DNA of 64,000 nt from the NCBI RefSeq assembly GCF_014651835.1, contig NZ_BMXQ01000001.1, positions 3,198,120-3,262,119 of the forward strand, given 5' to 3'. The first letter of the stretch is position 1, and each line of letters begins with the position of its first letter. The notes beneath the pieces were generated by a model. It was not told the DNA's origin, did no database searches, and saw only the letters and a list, made by a program, of their open reading frames with translations. This document shows, one piece after another, positions 1 to 9,228 of the stretch. This stretch comes from Pigmentiphaga litoralis (lineage in GTDB: Bacteria > Pseudomonadota > Gammaproteobacteria > Burkholderiales > Burkholderiaceae_B). The translations under genes and the position numbers were made by a program.

Positions 1-710
1 AAGCTGGTCACGGCCAGCGCCTTGACGCGGCCATCGCGCACCTGCGGCATCGCGATCGCGGGCACCATGAACGCGGCCTGCACCTGGTTGCCCAGCATGG
101 CGGTGATCACCTGAGGAAAGCCCGCGTACGGCACGTGCAGGATGTCCAGGCCCTGGCGGCCCTTGAACAATTCCATGGCCAGATGGGCCGAGCTGCCGGC
201 GCCGACCGACCCGTAATTCAGCTTGCCCGGTTCTTTCTTGACCAGGGCTTCGAGTGCCGACACCGAGTCGACCTTGAGCGCCGGGTCCACCACCAGCACA
301 TTGGGGCTGGTGGCAACAAGCGTGACGGGGGCCAGGTCCTTGACCGGGTCATACGGCAGCTTGGTGTACAACGCGGGCGCAGTGACCAGCGGACCGTTGA
401 TCGTGTACAGGATGGTGTAGCCATCAGGCTGCGCGTGCGCGACCGCGGCCGTGCCGATGTTGCCGCCGGCGCCCGGCTTGTTGTCGATGACGATGGCCTG
501 GCCCAGCGCCTTGCCGAGCGGCTGCGCGATCATGCGCGCCAGCGTGTCAGGCGACGATCCGGCCGGGAACGGCACGATCATCTTGATCGGCCGGTTGGGC
601 CAGTCCGATTGCGCATAGGCGGCGGGCGCGGCAAAGGCGCCGGCCACGACGGCCGTCAGCGCGGCCAGCATCAGAGTGCGGCGCGGCGCCGACGTCGTAC
701 GGGATGTCAT
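1..710 (-). CDS. Bug/TctC-family substrate-binding protein (3' end outside window)
   Basis: Periplasmic binding protein of the tripartite tricarboxylate transporter type. Translation from the ATG at 710 gives a signal peptide ending near AAPAAYAQS, then the family opening WPNRPIKMIVPFPAGSSPDTLARMIAQPL, the conserved IVIDNKPGAGGNIGT loop and the AQPDGYTI motif. A GGAG ribosome site lies about 8 bases upstream. The product is cut at base 1 after about 236 of the usual 320 or so residues. It lies 43 bases downstream of the LOG gene on the same strand and could be the tail of that run or have its own promoter. The ligand cannot be predicted from sequence. Confidence 0.9.
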   Translation of the reverse strand, partial: MTSRTTSAPRRTLMLAALTAVVAGAFAAPAAYAQSDWPNRPIKMIVPFPAGSSPDTLARMIAQPLGKALGQAIVIDNKPGAGGNIGTAAVAHAQPDGYTILYTINGPLVTAPALYTKLPYDPVKDLAPVTLVATSPNVLVVDPALKVDSVSALEALVKKEPGKLNYGSVGAGSSAHLAMELFKGRQGLDILHVPYAGFPQVITAMLGNQVQAAFMVPAIAMPQVRDGRVKALAVTS

Positions 711-753
711 GGGGTGTCTCCAGAGATTTTGTTTTTTGACGATGTCCCGGTGC

Positions 754-1338
754 TCAGACCGGCACATCGTGATTCAACCACTTTTCCACTCGCACCGGCT
801 CGGCGTTGACCAGGGTGTCGAGCAGTGACTCGATGTCGGTATCGATAATCATCGAGTCCAGGTGTTCCTTACGCACGAAGCCCTGGGCATGCGCATGGCG
901 CGCGAATTCGATCAGGCCGTCGTAGTAGCCGTTCACATTGAGCAGGCCGACCGGCTTCTGGTGGTAGCCGATCTGCTGCCAGGTCAACACTTCGAACAGC
1001 TCGTCCAACGTGCCGAAGCCGCCCGGCAAGGCGACGAACGCGTCCGACAGTTCCACCATCCGCGCCTTGCGCGCATGCATCGTCGGAACCACGAACAAGT
1101 CGGTCAGGCCGCGATGGCCCACTTCCTTTTCCCACAGGCGCTCGGGGATGATGCCGGTAACCGTGCCGCCGGCGGCAAGGGTGGCATTGGCCACTTCGCC
1201 CATCAGGCCGACGTTGCCGCCGCCATACACCAGCCGCAGATTGCGGCGGGCCAATGCGGTGCCGAAGTCGCGGGCGACCTCGGCATGACGCGGATCGGTC
1301 CCGGGACTCGATCCGCAATAGACGCAGATCGCATCCAT
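754..1338 (-). CDS. LOG-family (TIGR00730) nucleotide phosphoribohydrolase
   Basis: 194 residues. The family cleaves nucleoside 5'-monophosphates at the N-glycosidic bond (cytokinin riboside monophosphate in the LOG enzymes). Visible are the N-terminal Rossmann start ICVYCGSSPG, the VYGGGNVGLMG loop and the family signature PGGFGTLDELFEVLTWQQIGYH. The ATG abuts the gpsA stop codon with no intervening base, so the two are translationally linked. The physiological substrate in bacteria that do not make cytokinins is usually unknown; that applies here. Confidence 0.9.
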   Translation of the reverse strand: MDAICVYCGSSPGTDPRHAEVARDFGTALARRNLRLVYGGGNVGLMGEVANATLAAGGTVTGIIPERLWEKEVGHRGLTDLFVVPTMHARKARMVELSDAFVALPGGFGTLDELFEVLTWQQIGYHQKPVGLLNVNGYYDGLIEFARHAHAQGFVRKEHLDSMIIDTDIESLLDTLVNAEPVRVEKWLNHDVPV

Positions 1339-2391
1339 CTATACAGCTCCTTCGGCACGCGGATCGCGTGCAAGCAAACGGGAAACGGCCAGGGCGGGCG
1401 GGACGCGGTCGAACAGCACCGCGCAGACCGCCTCGGTGATCGGCATCTGCAGGCCATGGCGCCGGCCCAGCGCCAGCACGGCCGGCGCACAGCGCGCACC
1501 TTCGGCAACCTGCGTCATGTCAGCCAGGATGGCGTCGAGCGAGGCGCCCCGGCCAATTTCGAGCCCGACGCGGCGATTGCGCGACAGGTCGCCGGTGGCG
1601 GTCAGGATCAGGTCCCCCAGGCCGGTCAGACCTGAAAAGGTATCGGCCTGCGCGCCAAGCGCCACGCCCAGCCGGGTCATTTCGGCCAGTCCGCGGGTAA
1701 TCAATGCGGCACGGGCGTTGGCGCCCATGCCCAGGCCATCGCCAATGCCGCAGGCAATGGCCATGATGTTCTTGACGGCGCCGCCCACTTCCACACCCAC
1801 GACGTCGTCGCTGGCATAGACGCGGATCGCGCCGCCGTGCAGCGCATGCGTGACCTGCTCGCGCAGGTCGGCGCTGCTGCTTGCCACCGTCAGCGCCACC
1901 GGCAACCCCTGGGCCACCTCGCGCGCGAACGACGGCCCCGACAGCACGCCGGTCGACACGCCAGGCATGCCGCCCAGCACTTCGGCGGCCACGGCGTGCG
2001 GCAAGCGGCCCGTGTCGGCGTCAAAGCCCTTGCAGGTCCAGACGACCGACAGCCTGGCCAGCGGCCGCCGCGCCAGCGCATCGGCCAGCATGCGGCAGGC
2101 GCCCGCCATGCCGACCACCGGCACGCCGAGAATGATCAGGGCATCGGTGTCCGCATGGTCGAGGTGGCCAAAAACGGCGTCCAGTTCGCTGGTGTAGGCC
2201 AGCGTGTCAGGCAGCGGCACACCCGCCAGGTAGCGGGTGTTTTCGTGCGATGCCGCCAGGCTGGCCGCCATGGCCGGGTCACGCGCCCACAGCAGGGTGG
2301 GCTGGTTGCGGGCGCTGGCGGCAGCCAGGGCAGTGCCCCAACTGCCCGCGCCCAGCACGGCCACACGCAGCGGACGGTGCGTACCAGTCAT
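1339..2391 (-). CDS. gpsA: NAD(P)-dependent glycerol-3-phosphate dehydrogenase
   Basis: Reduces dihydroxyacetone phosphate to sn-glycerol 3-phosphate, the backbone for phospholipid synthesis, in the cytosol. The 350 residues begin at the ATG at 2391 ([23 protein letters not shown]), giving the N-terminal GxGxxG NAD(P) site. The frame stays open further upstream but into secB. The family's [24 protein letters not shown] and [14 protein letters not shown] blocks are present, so the gene looks intact. It follows secB by 22 bases, the common beta-proteobacterial order secB-gpsA. Confidence 0.97.
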   Translation of the reverse strand: MTGTHRPLRVAVLGAGSWGTALAAASARNQPTLLWARDPAMAASLAASHENTRYLAGVPLPDTLAYTSELDAVFGHLDHADTDALIILGVPVVGMAGACRMLADALARRPLARLSVVWTCKGFDADTGRLPHAVAAEVLGGMPGVSTGVLSGPSFAREVAQGLPVALTVASSSADLREQVTHALHGGAIRVYASDDVVGVEVGGAVKNIMAIACGIGDGLGMGANARAALITRGLAEMTRLGVALGAQADTFSGLTGLGDLILTATGDLSRNRRVGLEIGRGASLDAILADMTQVAEGARCAPAVLALGRRHGLQMPITEAVCAVLFDRVPPALAVSRLLARDPRAEGAV

Positions 2392-2413
2392 GAGCACCGC
2401 TCCGGTCGGGCGA

Positions 2414-2938
2414 TCAGTGCTTGATGTCGCCAGCGCCACCCGGAAGGATGATGCCGCTGTCATTGCCGGCGGCTTCGGCGGCAGCCTGCTGTTCCATCGC
2501 GGCGGCAATGCGCTGCTCGTAGATGGACTGGAAGTTGACTTCGGCCAGATGCAGCGGCGCCATCGAGGCACGGCTGATCGCGTCCGCGATGTTCGAACGC
2601 AGGTAGGGGTAGACGATGCCCGGGCACACGATGCCCAGTACCGGATCCAGCTGTTCGGCCGGCAGGTTCGCGAGTTCGAAAATGCCGGCCTGCTTGCCTT
2701 CGACCAGGTACAGCACCTTGTCGTTGATCTTGGTCGTGACGGTTGCCGTCACGGTCACTTCAAACACCGTTTCGGCCAGGGCGGCGGCGCCGACGTCGAT
2801 CGACACTTCGACCGCGGGCTGTTCCTGTTCAAGAAAGATCTGCGGCGAATTGGGCAACTCGAGCGACAGGTCTTTCAGGTAGACGCGCTGGATGTTGAAA
2901 ACAGGAGCGGGAGCTTCTTGGTCTTGGATGTCGGACAT
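2414..2938 (-). CDS. secB: Protein-export chaperone SecB
   Basis: Tetrameric cytosolic chaperone that keeps preproteins unfolded and hands them to SecA. 174 residues, starting [32 protein letters not shown], which is the family's opening beta strands. The core ([43 protein letters not shown]) is complete. The acidic Gln/Glu-rich start and the C-terminal tail are typical. It sits between grxC and gpsA, a conserved beta-proteobacterial neighbourhood. Confidence 0.97.
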   Translation of the reverse strand: MSDIQDQEAPAPVFNIQRVYLKDLSLELPNSPQIFLEQEQPAVEVSIDVGAAALAETVFEVTVTATVTTKINDKVLYLVEGKQAGIFELANLPAEQLDPVLGIVCPGIVYPYLRSNIADAISRASMAPLHLAEVNFQSIYEQRIAAAMEQQAAAEAAGNDSGIILPGGAGDIKH

Positions 2939-3068
2939 GGACGGAATTCGCGATAAACGGGAGCCGGAGGGCAGAATCCGGCCGCAGGCGGCCGGAACGG
3001 AAAAAACATCTCAGCCCGGCACGATACACCGGCCGGGCAGGCATATCAGACGCGCCGGGACAAAAACG

Positions 3069-3332
3069 TCACGCTTCGCCGTTGAGCAGCGGAAGCAGCT
3101 TGCCGGCCCGGTCGAGCGCCGCCAGGTCGTCGCTGCCGCCAACGTGTGTGTCGCCAATGTAGATCTGCGGCACGGTGCGGCGGCCAGTGCGCTCGATCAT
3201 CTCGTCACGCTTGGTCCGGTCGACATCGATGCGGATCTTCTCGATGTTTTCCACACCGCGCTGCGTGAGCAGCATTTCGGCGCGTTGACAGTAGGGGCAA
3301 TAGCCCGTGGCGTACATCACAACGTTTTGCAT
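3069..3332 (-). CDS. grxC: Glutaredoxin 3
   Basis: 87 residues; glutathione-dependent dithiol/disulfide oxidoreductase. The ATG at 3332 gives MQNVVMYATGYCPYCQRAEMLL with the class I CPYC active site at C12-C15. The TVPQIYIGDTHVGGSDDL block carries the cis-proline and glutathione-binding residues. An AAGGA ribosome site lies at the end of the rhodanese gene, whose stop is only 4 bases upstream, so the two are co-transcribed. The frame remains open further upstream, but only into the rhodanese gene. Confidence 0.96.
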   Translation of the reverse strand: MQNVVMYATGYCPYCQRAEMLLTQRGVENIEKIRIDVDRTKRDEMIERTGRRTVPQIYIGDTHVGGSDDLAALDRAGKLLPLLNGEA

Positions 3333-3336
3333 GGCG

Positions 3337-3741
3337 TTATCCTTTGGCGATTGGCAACCCGGCCTGGACCCATCCTGCGATGCCGCCAGCCAGGCTGGTG
3401 ACTTCGGAAAAGCCTTGCTTACGGAATTTTTCAACTGTCTTTGCAGAGGCCTTTCCGTTCATGCAGACTAGGACCAAGGGTTTGTTCTTGGGAAGAGCAG
3501 CAGCTTTCTGCTCAATTTCCGCTTCCGGCACATTGCGTGCCTGCGCAATGCGGCCTTCGGCGAACTCGGCGGGCGGACGGACATCGACGAACACGGCCTG
3601 GCGCTGGTTGACCATCTGGGTGGCTTCGACGGGCGTGACGGCCCCGCCCCGCTTGCCGTTGCGCAGGGTCGGCAACAGCAGCATGAGACCGGACACGGCC
3701 GCCAGGGCAACCAGAAAGATGTTATCGATTAAGAATTTCAC
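3337..3741 (-). CDS. Membrane-anchored single-domain rhodanese
   Basis: 134 residues from a GTG at 3741 with an AGGA site upstream. One N-terminal membrane segment (FLIDNIFLVALAAVSGLMLLLP) is followed by a rhodanese domain ending in the active-site loop LVCMNGKAS, whose Cys would carry the persulfide. The family transfers sulfur from a donor to a thiol acceptor; the in vivo partner is unknown. A YibN-like rhodanese upstream of grxC and secB is a conserved proteobacterial arrangement, and the first gene of this run. A longer reading to 3897 has no ribosome site and would cross the promoter. Confidence 0.88.
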   Translation of the reverse strand: MKFLIDNIFLVALAAVSGLMLLLPTLRNGKRGGAVTPVEATQMVNQRQAVFVDVRPPAEFAEGRIAQARNVPEAEIEQKAAALPKNKPLVLVCMNGKASAKTVEKFRKQGFSEVTSLAGGIAGWVQAGLPIAKG

Positions 3742-3838
3742 TAGAGGATCCTGAAGAGGAGATCTGATAGAACGCCCCGGACTCGGTATGTCCTGCAAGC
3801 GACTCGCCATCACGATGGATGTTGGTATTTGCCGCAGG

Positions 3839-3866
3839 ATTATAAAATGTCGGGGTTGCGTGCCAA
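3839..3866 (-). promoter_or_regulatory. Sigma-70 promoter of the rhodanese-grxC-secB-gpsA run
   Basis: Read on the minus strand, a -35 hexamer TTGGCA (3861-3866) and a perfect -10 hexamer TATAAT (3839-3844) are separated by 16 bases. Transcription should start near 3832, leaving a leader of about 90 bases before the rhodanese GTG. This is the best consensus promoter noticed in the window. Confidence 0.7.
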
Positions 3867-3881
3867 ATTTCAAGCTTTCGG

Positions 3882-3913
3882 CGGCGTCCCGGCCCAAATG
3901 GATCGGGACGCCG
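3882..3913 (+). promoter_or_regulatory. Inverted repeat in the gpmA leader
   Basis: Perfect 10-bp arms CGGCGTCCCG (3882-3891) and CGGGACGCCG (3904-3913) with a 12-base loop, 45 bases upstream of the gpmA start. No T-tract follows, so it is not a terminator of the usual kind. It could be an operator or a leader-RNA hairpin. Confidence 0.45.
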
Positions 3914-3958
3914 GATTGTATTCAACCTTCACCTTTGCGGCAGCGCCGCCCCTATCCC

Positions 3959-4711
3959 ATGTACAAAATCGTACTGATGCGTCACGGCGAAAGCCAATGG
4001 AACCTTGACAACCGGTTCACCGGCTGGACAGACGTCGACCTGACCGAAAAAGGCCGCGATGAAGCGCGCAAGGCAGGCGAACTGCTGCAACGCGAGGGCT
4101 ACGGCTTCGACATCGCCTTCACATCGGTGCTCAAGCGCGCCATCCGCACGCTGTGGATCGCCCTGGACACGATGGACGCGATGTACCTGCCGGTGGTCAA
4201 CAGCTGGCGCCTGAACGAGCGTCACTACGGCGCCCTGCAAGGCATGAACAAGTCGGAAACGGCCGCCAAGTACGGCGACGAGCAGGTGCTGATCTGGCGC
4301 CGTGCCTACGCCATCGCGCCGAACCCGCTGGACATGGACGACGAGCGCCACCCGCGGTTCGACCCGCGCTACAGCACGCTCAGCGCCGCCGAACTGCCCG
4401 CCACCGAATGCCTGAAGGATACGGTGGAGCGCGTCGTGCCCTACTGGAACGAGTCGATCGCCCCCGCCATCAAGTCCGGCAAGCGTGTCCTGATCGCGGC
4501 GCATGGCAACAGCCTGCGCGCCCTGATCAAGCACCTGGACAACGTGTCCGACGACGAAATCGTGGGCCTGAACATCCCGACCGCGCAGCCGCTGGTGTAC
4601 GAGCTCGACGAAAACCTCAAGCCGATCAAGCACTACTACCTCGGCAATGCGGATGAGATCGCAGCCGCCATGGCCGCCGTGGCCGCACAAGGCAAGGCGA
4701 AGCCCCAGTGA
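3959..4711 (+). CDS. gpmA: 2,3-bisphosphoglycerate-dependent phosphoglycerate mutase
   Basis: Interconverts 3- and 2-phosphoglycerate in glycolysis and gluconeogenesis. 250 residues, the usual length. [23 protein letters not shown] carries the RHG phosphohistidine motif (His9), and [16 protein letters not shown] the second catalytic histidine. The upstream frame is open but the ATG at 3959 matches the family start. The last four bases overlap the GTG of the next gene, so expression is coupled to the EnvC-like factor. Confidence 0.97.
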   Translation: MYKIVLMRHGESQWNLDNRFTGWTDVDLTEKGRDEARKAGELLQREGYGFDIAFTSVLKRAIRTLWIALDTMDAMYLPVVNSWRLNERHYGALQGMNKSETAAKYGDEQVLIWRRAYAIAPNPLDMDDERHPRFDPRYSTLSAAELPATECLKDTVERVVPYWNESIAPAIKSGKRVLIAAHGNSLRALIKHLDNVSDDEIVGLNIPTAQPLVYELDENLKPIKHYYLGNADEIAAAMAAVAAQGKAKPQ

Positions 4712-6153
4712 TCCTGCACGCGGCGACGTTTTCGCTGGCTGCGCTGGTCCTGGTGGCCAGCGGCACGTCGGCCGCGGTGGCGGCGCAGTCCGCCACCACG
4801 CCCCCGTCCGGGGCACCTTCCGATCCCAAGGTGGTGGCGCGCGAGCGGGAAGCGCTGCGCACCCGCCTGGAAGCCCTCAAGAAAGACATTGCGGAGCAGG
4901 AAGAGGCCAAATCCGATGCCGCCGATGCGCTGAAGGAATCGGAACAGACCATTTCCCGCACCAATCGGCGCCTTACCGAGCTTTCCGCCTCGCAGGCCAA
5001 GGCCCGCGCGGAACTCGATGCCAAGAATTCGCAGATTGCGACGCAGGAAGCCCTACTGGCCCGGCGCCAGGACAACCTGGGCGACCTGCTGCGCAAGCAA
5101 TACGCCACCGGCGGGATCACGCCGTGGAGCGCCCTGCTGTCGGGGGACGACCCCCAGCGGCTGGGCCGCAATCTGTCCTATCTGGGCTATGTGTCGCAGG
5201 CTCGCGCCGCGGCCGTCGTCGACCTGCGTTCCGAACTGGAACAGCTGAACCAGCTGCGCAACCAGGCCGATAACCGGCGGGCGGAACTCGACACGCTGGC
5301 CAAGGAAGAGGGCAAACAGCGCGAAGAATTGCTCAAGCAATCCGCCGAACGCCGCAAGGTCATGGAAACGATCTCGGCGCAGCTCGACAGCCAGCGCAAG
5401 GAAGCCACCGCGGTCGCCCGCGACGAGCAGCGCCTGTCGCGCGTGATCGACGATCTGACGCGCATGCTTGCCAGGCAGGCCGAAGAGGCCCGCCAGAAGC
5501 GGATCGCCGAGCAGAAACGGCGCGAAGACGAAGCCCGGCGCGTGGCGGCAGCCGCTGCGGCCGAAGCGCGTCGTGCCGAGGCGGCGGCCAAAGCCCAGGC
5601 GCAGGCCCAGGCCCGTGCGCGGGCCGAAGCGGCGCGCCAGGGCCGCACCCCGCCGCCCGAGCCGCCTCCGGTGGCCGTGCGCCCCGCTCCCCCGCCGCCA
5701 CCGCCTGAAACCGCCGTGGCCCGCAATGACGATGTGCCCGATGCATCGCTGTCCGGCCAGTTCGAAAAACTGCGCGGCCGGCTGCGGCTGCCGGTGCGCG
5801 GCGACGTGGTCGGGCGCTTCGGCTCGCCGCGTGGCGAGGGTGGCAGCTGGCGCGGGGTGTTCATCCGCGCCGGCGAAGGGACGACGGTGCATGCCGTCGC
5901 CCCGGGCAAGGTGGTGTTTGCCGACTGGCTCCGGGGATTCGGCAATCTGGTGATCGTCGACCATGGAAGTCAGTATTTGTCGATTTATGGTAACAACCAG
6001 TCCATCCTCAAACATGTCGGCGACAGCATCTCCAGCGGCGATGTGATCGCCAATGTAGGCGCGACCGGGGGGCAGTCGGAATCGGGCCTATACTTTGAGC
6101 TCCGGTTCCGCGGCGCCCCGTTCGATCCACTCAAATGGACTGCATTGCGTTAA
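4708..6153 (+). CDS. EnvC-like murein hydrolase activator (LytM domain, degenerate)
   Basis: 481 residues from a GTG overlapping the gpmA stop. Order: signal peptide (to about residue 26, VAAQSA), long charged coiled coil (about 35-250), Ala/Arg-rich and Pro-rich linker (about 250-345), LytM/peptidase M23 fold (about 360-481). The normal zinc ligands are missing: the HxxxD position reads SWRGVFI and the HxH position reads LYFELRF. That is the pattern of EnvC, which activates periplasmic amidases at the division septum rather than cutting murein itself. Followed by ctpA, a common pairing. Confidence 0.88.
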   Translation: MILHAATFSLAALVLVASGTSAAVAAQSATTPPSGAPSDPKVVAREREALRTRLEALKKDIAEQEEAKSDAADALKESEQTISRTNRRLTELSASQAKARAELDAKNSQIATQEALLARRQDNLGDLLRKQYATGGITPWSALLSGDDPQRLGRNLSYLGYVSQARAAAVVDLRSELEQLNQLRNQADNRRAELDTLAKEEGKQREELLKQSAERRKVMETISAQLDSQRKEATAVARDEQRLSRVIDDLTRMLARQAEEARQKRIAEQKRREDEARRVAAAAAAEARRAEAAAKAQAQAQARARAEAARQGRTPPPEPPPVAVRPAPPPPPPETAVARNDDVPDASLSGQFEKLRGRLRLPVRGDVVGRFGSPRGEGGSWRGVFIRAGEGTTVHAVAPGKVVFADWLRGFGNLVIVDHGSQYLSIYGNNQSILKHVGDSISSGDVIANVGATGGQSESGLYFELRFRGAPFDPLKWTALR

Positions 6154-6286
6154 CGCGCAAGAACCGGATAATCCTGTCATCAGCGCGGCGCATCGCCGTA
6201 TCCATCATTTTCAACCTCCAACCGAACCCGCAGGCCAGTCGGATGTCCAACCGTGGATCATTCCGATCGTAGCCCCGGAGGAATAC

Positions 6287-7804
6287 ATGGGCAGCAAAAG
6301 TAAAGTTCGCAGTATTGGCCTGGTCAGCGTGGGCGTCGTGGCAGGCGTTCTGGTCAGCGTTGGCCTGACCGCCGTCGCCCAGCGCGACACGCGTGGCCCG
6401 CTGCCCCTCGAAGAACTCCGCCAGTTCTCCAGCGTTTTCGCCACGATCAAGAGCAGCTACGTCGAACCTGTCGAGGACAAGAAGCTGATCGACGGCGCGA
6501 TCGCCGGCATGCTGTCCGACCTGGATCCGCATTCGGCCTATCTGGACGCCGACGCCTATCGCGAAATGCAAAGCACGACGCAGGGTGAATTCGGTGGCCT
6601 GGGTATCGAAGTCGGCACCGAAGACGGCTTTGTCAAAGTGATTTCCCCGATTGAAGACACTCCGGCGGCACGCGCCGGCGTGAAGGCGGGCGACCTGATC
6701 ATCAAGATCGATGACAAGTCCACCAAGGGCCTGCTGCTGAACGACGCCGTCAAGCTGATGCGCGGCAAGCCCAAGACGCCTATCGTGCTGACCCTGGTAC
6801 GCAAGGGCGCCGACGTCCCGCTGGTCGTCAAGATCGAGCGTGACGTCATCAAGGTGCAGAGCGTTCGCAGCAAGACGCTGGACAACGGCGTGGGCTACGT
6901 GCGCGTGTCGCAGTTCCAGGAACAGACTGGCGCGGACCTGATCACGCACCTGGATCGCCTGGGCAAGAACGGCGCCCCCAAGGGCCTCGTGCTCGACCTG
7001 CGCAACGATCCGGGCGGCCTGCTCCACAGCGCCATCGGTGTTGCGGGCGCCTTCCTGCCGCCGGGTTCGGTGATCGTGACGACCGACGGCCGCACGCCCG
7101 ACTCCAAGCGCAAGTACGAATCGGTGCCGGCAGATTACCTGCGCAGCAGCGACGACTACATGAAGCGTCTGCCGACGTGGGCCAAGACCGTGCCGATGGT
7201 CGTCCTGGTCAACGCCGGCTCGGCATCGGCTTCGGAGATCGTGGCCGGCGCGTTGCAGGACACGGACCGCGCCAAGGTGCTCGGTACGCAAACCTTCGGC
7301 AAGGGCTCGGTGCAGGTGATCCTGCCGATCTCGCGCGAATCGGCCATCAAGCTGACGACGTCGCGCTACTACACCCCCAAGGGTCGTTCGATCCAGGCCA
7401 AGGGCATCATCCCGGATCTGGCCGTGACCGAAACGCCCGACGGCGATCTGTTCGAGCGTCCTCGCGAGGCCGACCTGGCCAAGCACCTGATCAATGACAA
7501 GGATCCGGAAGAGAAGAAGTCCGCAGTCCTGGACCCTGAAAAGCTGGCCGAACAACGCAAGGCCGCGCTCAAGCCGATCGAGTTCGGTGGCGCCGACGAC
7601 TTCCAGCTGCAGCAGGCGCTGAACCAGCTGGCCGGCCGTCCGGTGCAGGTGGCCAAGGCCGAAGACGTTGCCAAGGCAGCGGCGCAGCAGGCCGCGTCCA
7701 AGGCCAACGAAGAAAAGGGCTCGAAGCCGAACCGTCCGTCCGACGGTGACAAGGCCGACAAGCCTGTGGATGTGATCAAGCCGACTCCCGCGCCGGCGAA
7801 GTGA
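6287..7804 (+). CDS. ctpA: S41-family C-terminal processing protease (CtpA)
   Basis: 505 residues from the ATG at 6287, with GGAGG six bases upstream. N-terminal signal/anchor (VGVVAGVLVSVGLTAVA), PDZ domain (about 85-165, GGLGIEVG) and S41 catalytic core with the nucleophile in NAGSASASEIVAG and the lysine in TFGKGSVQ. The Lys/Ala-rich tail after about residue 460 is low complexity. Such proteases trim periplasmic proteins and often control cell-wall hydrolases, which fits the EnvC-like gene 133 bases upstream. The intergenic part shows no clear terminator. Confidence 0.95.
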   Translation: MGSKSKVRSIGLVSVGVVAGVLVSVGLTAVAQRDTRGPLPLEELRQFSSVFATIKSSYVEPVEDKKLIDGAIAGMLSDLDPHSAYLDADAYREMQSTTQGEFGGLGIEVGTEDGFVKVISPIEDTPAARAGVKAGDLIIKIDDKSTKGLLLNDAVKLMRGKPKTPIVLTLVRKGADVPLVVKIERDVIKVQSVRSKTLDNGVGYVRVSQFQEQTGADLITHLDRLGKNGAPKGLVLDLRNDPGGLLHSAIGVAGAFLPPGSVIVTTDGRTPDSKRKYESVPADYLRSSDDYMKRLPTWAKTVPMVVLVNAGSASASEIVAGALQDTDRAKVLGTQTFGKGSVQVILPISRESAIKLTTSRYYTPKGRSIQAKGIIPDLAVTETPDGDLFERPREADLAKHLINDKDPEEKKSAVLDPEKLAEQRKAALKPIEFGGADDFQLQQALNQLAGRPVQVAKAEDVAKAAAQQAASKANEEKGSKPNRPSDGDKADKPVDVIKPTPAPAK

Positions 7805-7820
7805 ACCCGGCGAAGTGAAC
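7793..7820 (+). repeat. 14-bp perfect tandem duplication over the ctpA stop / moeB start
   Basis: CCGGCGAAGTGAAC occurs twice head to tail, at 7793-7806 and 7807-7820. The first copy carries the ctpA TGA stop and the second carries the GTG start of the next gene. Confidence 0.9.
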
Positions 7821-8564
7821 GACGACCAGCTATTGCGATATTCGCGCCACGTCCTGCTCGATGAACTCGGGATCGAAGGACAGGCGCGGATTATCGCGTC
7901 GCGGGTCCTGATCATCGGCGCAGGCGGTCTGGGATCGCCTGCCGCCTACTACCTGGCTTCGGCCGGGGTCGGCACGCTCGTGCTGGCCGACGACGACACG
8001 GTCGATCTGACCAACCTCCAGCGGCAAATTCTTCATACCACCGACCGTATCGGCCAGCCAAAGGCCGACTCGGGCCGGCGCACGCTCAATGCCATCAACC
8101 CCGACGTCGAGGTGATCGCGCTGACGGTGCGGCTGGCGGGCGACGCGCTGGCTGCCGAAGTGGCCAAGGCCGATGTGGTGCTGGATTGTTCCGACAACTT
8201 TGCGACGCGCCATGCGGTCAACCGCGCCTGCGTGGCGCACGGCACGCCGCTGGTATCGGGCGCGGCCATCCGGTTCGACGGGCAGGTCAGTACCTTTGAT
8301 CTGCGGGACGCCACTGCGCCTTGCTATCACTGCCTGTTTCCCGATGGCGATGATGTCCAGGAGGAACGCTGCGCCACCATGGGCGTGTTCTCACCCCTGG
8401 TGGGCATCGTTGGATCGATGCAGGCGGCCGAAGCGATCAAGCTCATCGCCGGCGTGGGCAAAAGCCTGTCAGGCCGGCTGTTGATGCTGGAAGCGCTCAG
8501 CATGGAGTGGCACAGCGTGCGCGTGGCCCGGGATCCGGGCTGCCCGGTCTGCTCAGGCCGCTGA
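7815..8564 (+). CDS. moeB: MoeB/ThiF-family adenylyltransferase
   Basis: 249 residues from a GTG, 10 bases after ctpA. E1-like enzyme that adenylates the C-terminal Gly of a small sulfur carrier (MoaD or ThiS). Visible are the ATP loop GAGGLGSPAAYYLASAG, the DxDTVDLTNLQRQ motif, the catalytic-region block ERCATMGVFSPLVGIVGSMQA, and two CxxC pairs (CYHC and CPVC) for structural zinc. MoeB and ThiF cannot be separated securely; with no thi genes near and a molybdenum enzyme at 30 kb, MoeB is preferred. Confidence 0.85.
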   Translation: MNDDQLLRYSRHVLLDELGIEGQARIIASRVLIIGAGGLGSPAAYYLASAGVGTLVLADDDTVDLTNLQRQILHTTDRIGQPKADSGRRTLNAINPDVEVIALTVRLAGDALAAEVAKADVVLDCSDNFATRHAVNRACVAHGTPLVSGAAIRFDGQVSTFDLRDATAPCYHCLFPDGDDVQEERCATMGVFSPLVGIVGSMQAAEAIKLIAGVGKSLSGRLLMLEALSMEWHSVRVARDPGCPVCSGR

Positions 8565-8577
8565 CGTTTCCGCGGCG

Positions 8578-9216
8578 CTACGCGCGCAGCATCAACACCA
8601 TCTGCGAATCCAGGAATTCGGTCGGGGACTTTTTCCAGCCGGTCTTGGCATACCGTTGCCACCGTCCCAACACAAAATGCAGGATCAGGCTGGCGCGCGC
8701 GTGGATGTCGTCGGCCGGCGGCAGTTCGCCTAACGACAAGGCATTGCGCAGGCCTTGCCGCAAGGACGCTTCGATGCGGTCGACGAACTGGTTCATGCGT
8801 TCCTGCAAGCGCTCGTCTTCGATCACCAGCGCATCCCCGACCAGCACGCGCGTCAGCCCCTTGTTGCGTTCCGCGAAGGACAGCAAAAGCGAGATGACCT
8901 TGCGGCTCTGGGCGATGCCACTGGCTTCGCTGTCGGCAATCTGGTTGATGAGGCCGAAGATGGACGTTTCGATGAAATCGATCAGCCCTTCGAACATCTG
9001 GGCCTTGCTGGCGAAGTGGCGGTAGAGCGCCGCTTCGGACACCTGGAGCCGGGCAGCCAGGGCCGCGGTGGTGATGCGCTCGCCTTTGGGGTGCTCGAGC
9101 ATCTCTGCAAGCATCTGAAGGATCTGGGTCTTTCTTTCGCCTGACTTGATGGCCGCCATAACGCGCTGAATCCGTGTAAAGAAGGAATCTTCGTCGCTGT
9201 CCCGGGTGGCCCTCAC
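8578..9216 (-). CDS. slmA: TetR-like nucleoid occlusion factor SlmA
   Basis: 212 residues. SlmA binds specific chromosomal sites and blocks FtsZ assembly over the nucleoid. The N-terminal helix-turn-helix (TTAALAARLQVSEAALYRHFASKAQMFEGLIDFIE) and the segment GERKTQILQMLAEMLEH match SlmA rather than ordinary TetR regulators. It lies just upstream in the genome of the argB-HAD pair read on the same strand, an order common in beta-proteobacteria. Confidence 0.9.
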   Translation of the reverse strand: MRATRDSDEDSFFTRIQRVMAAIKSGERKTQILQMLAEMLEHPKGERITTAALAARLQVSEAALYRHFASKAQMFEGLIDFIETSIFGLINQIADSEASGIAQSRKVISLLLSFAERNKGLTRVLVGDALVIEDERLQERMNQFVDRIEASLRQGLRNALSLGELPPADDIHARASLILHFVLGRWQRYAKTGWKKSPTEFLDSQMVLMLRA

Positions 9217-9228
9217 CCGGGGGCAGGA

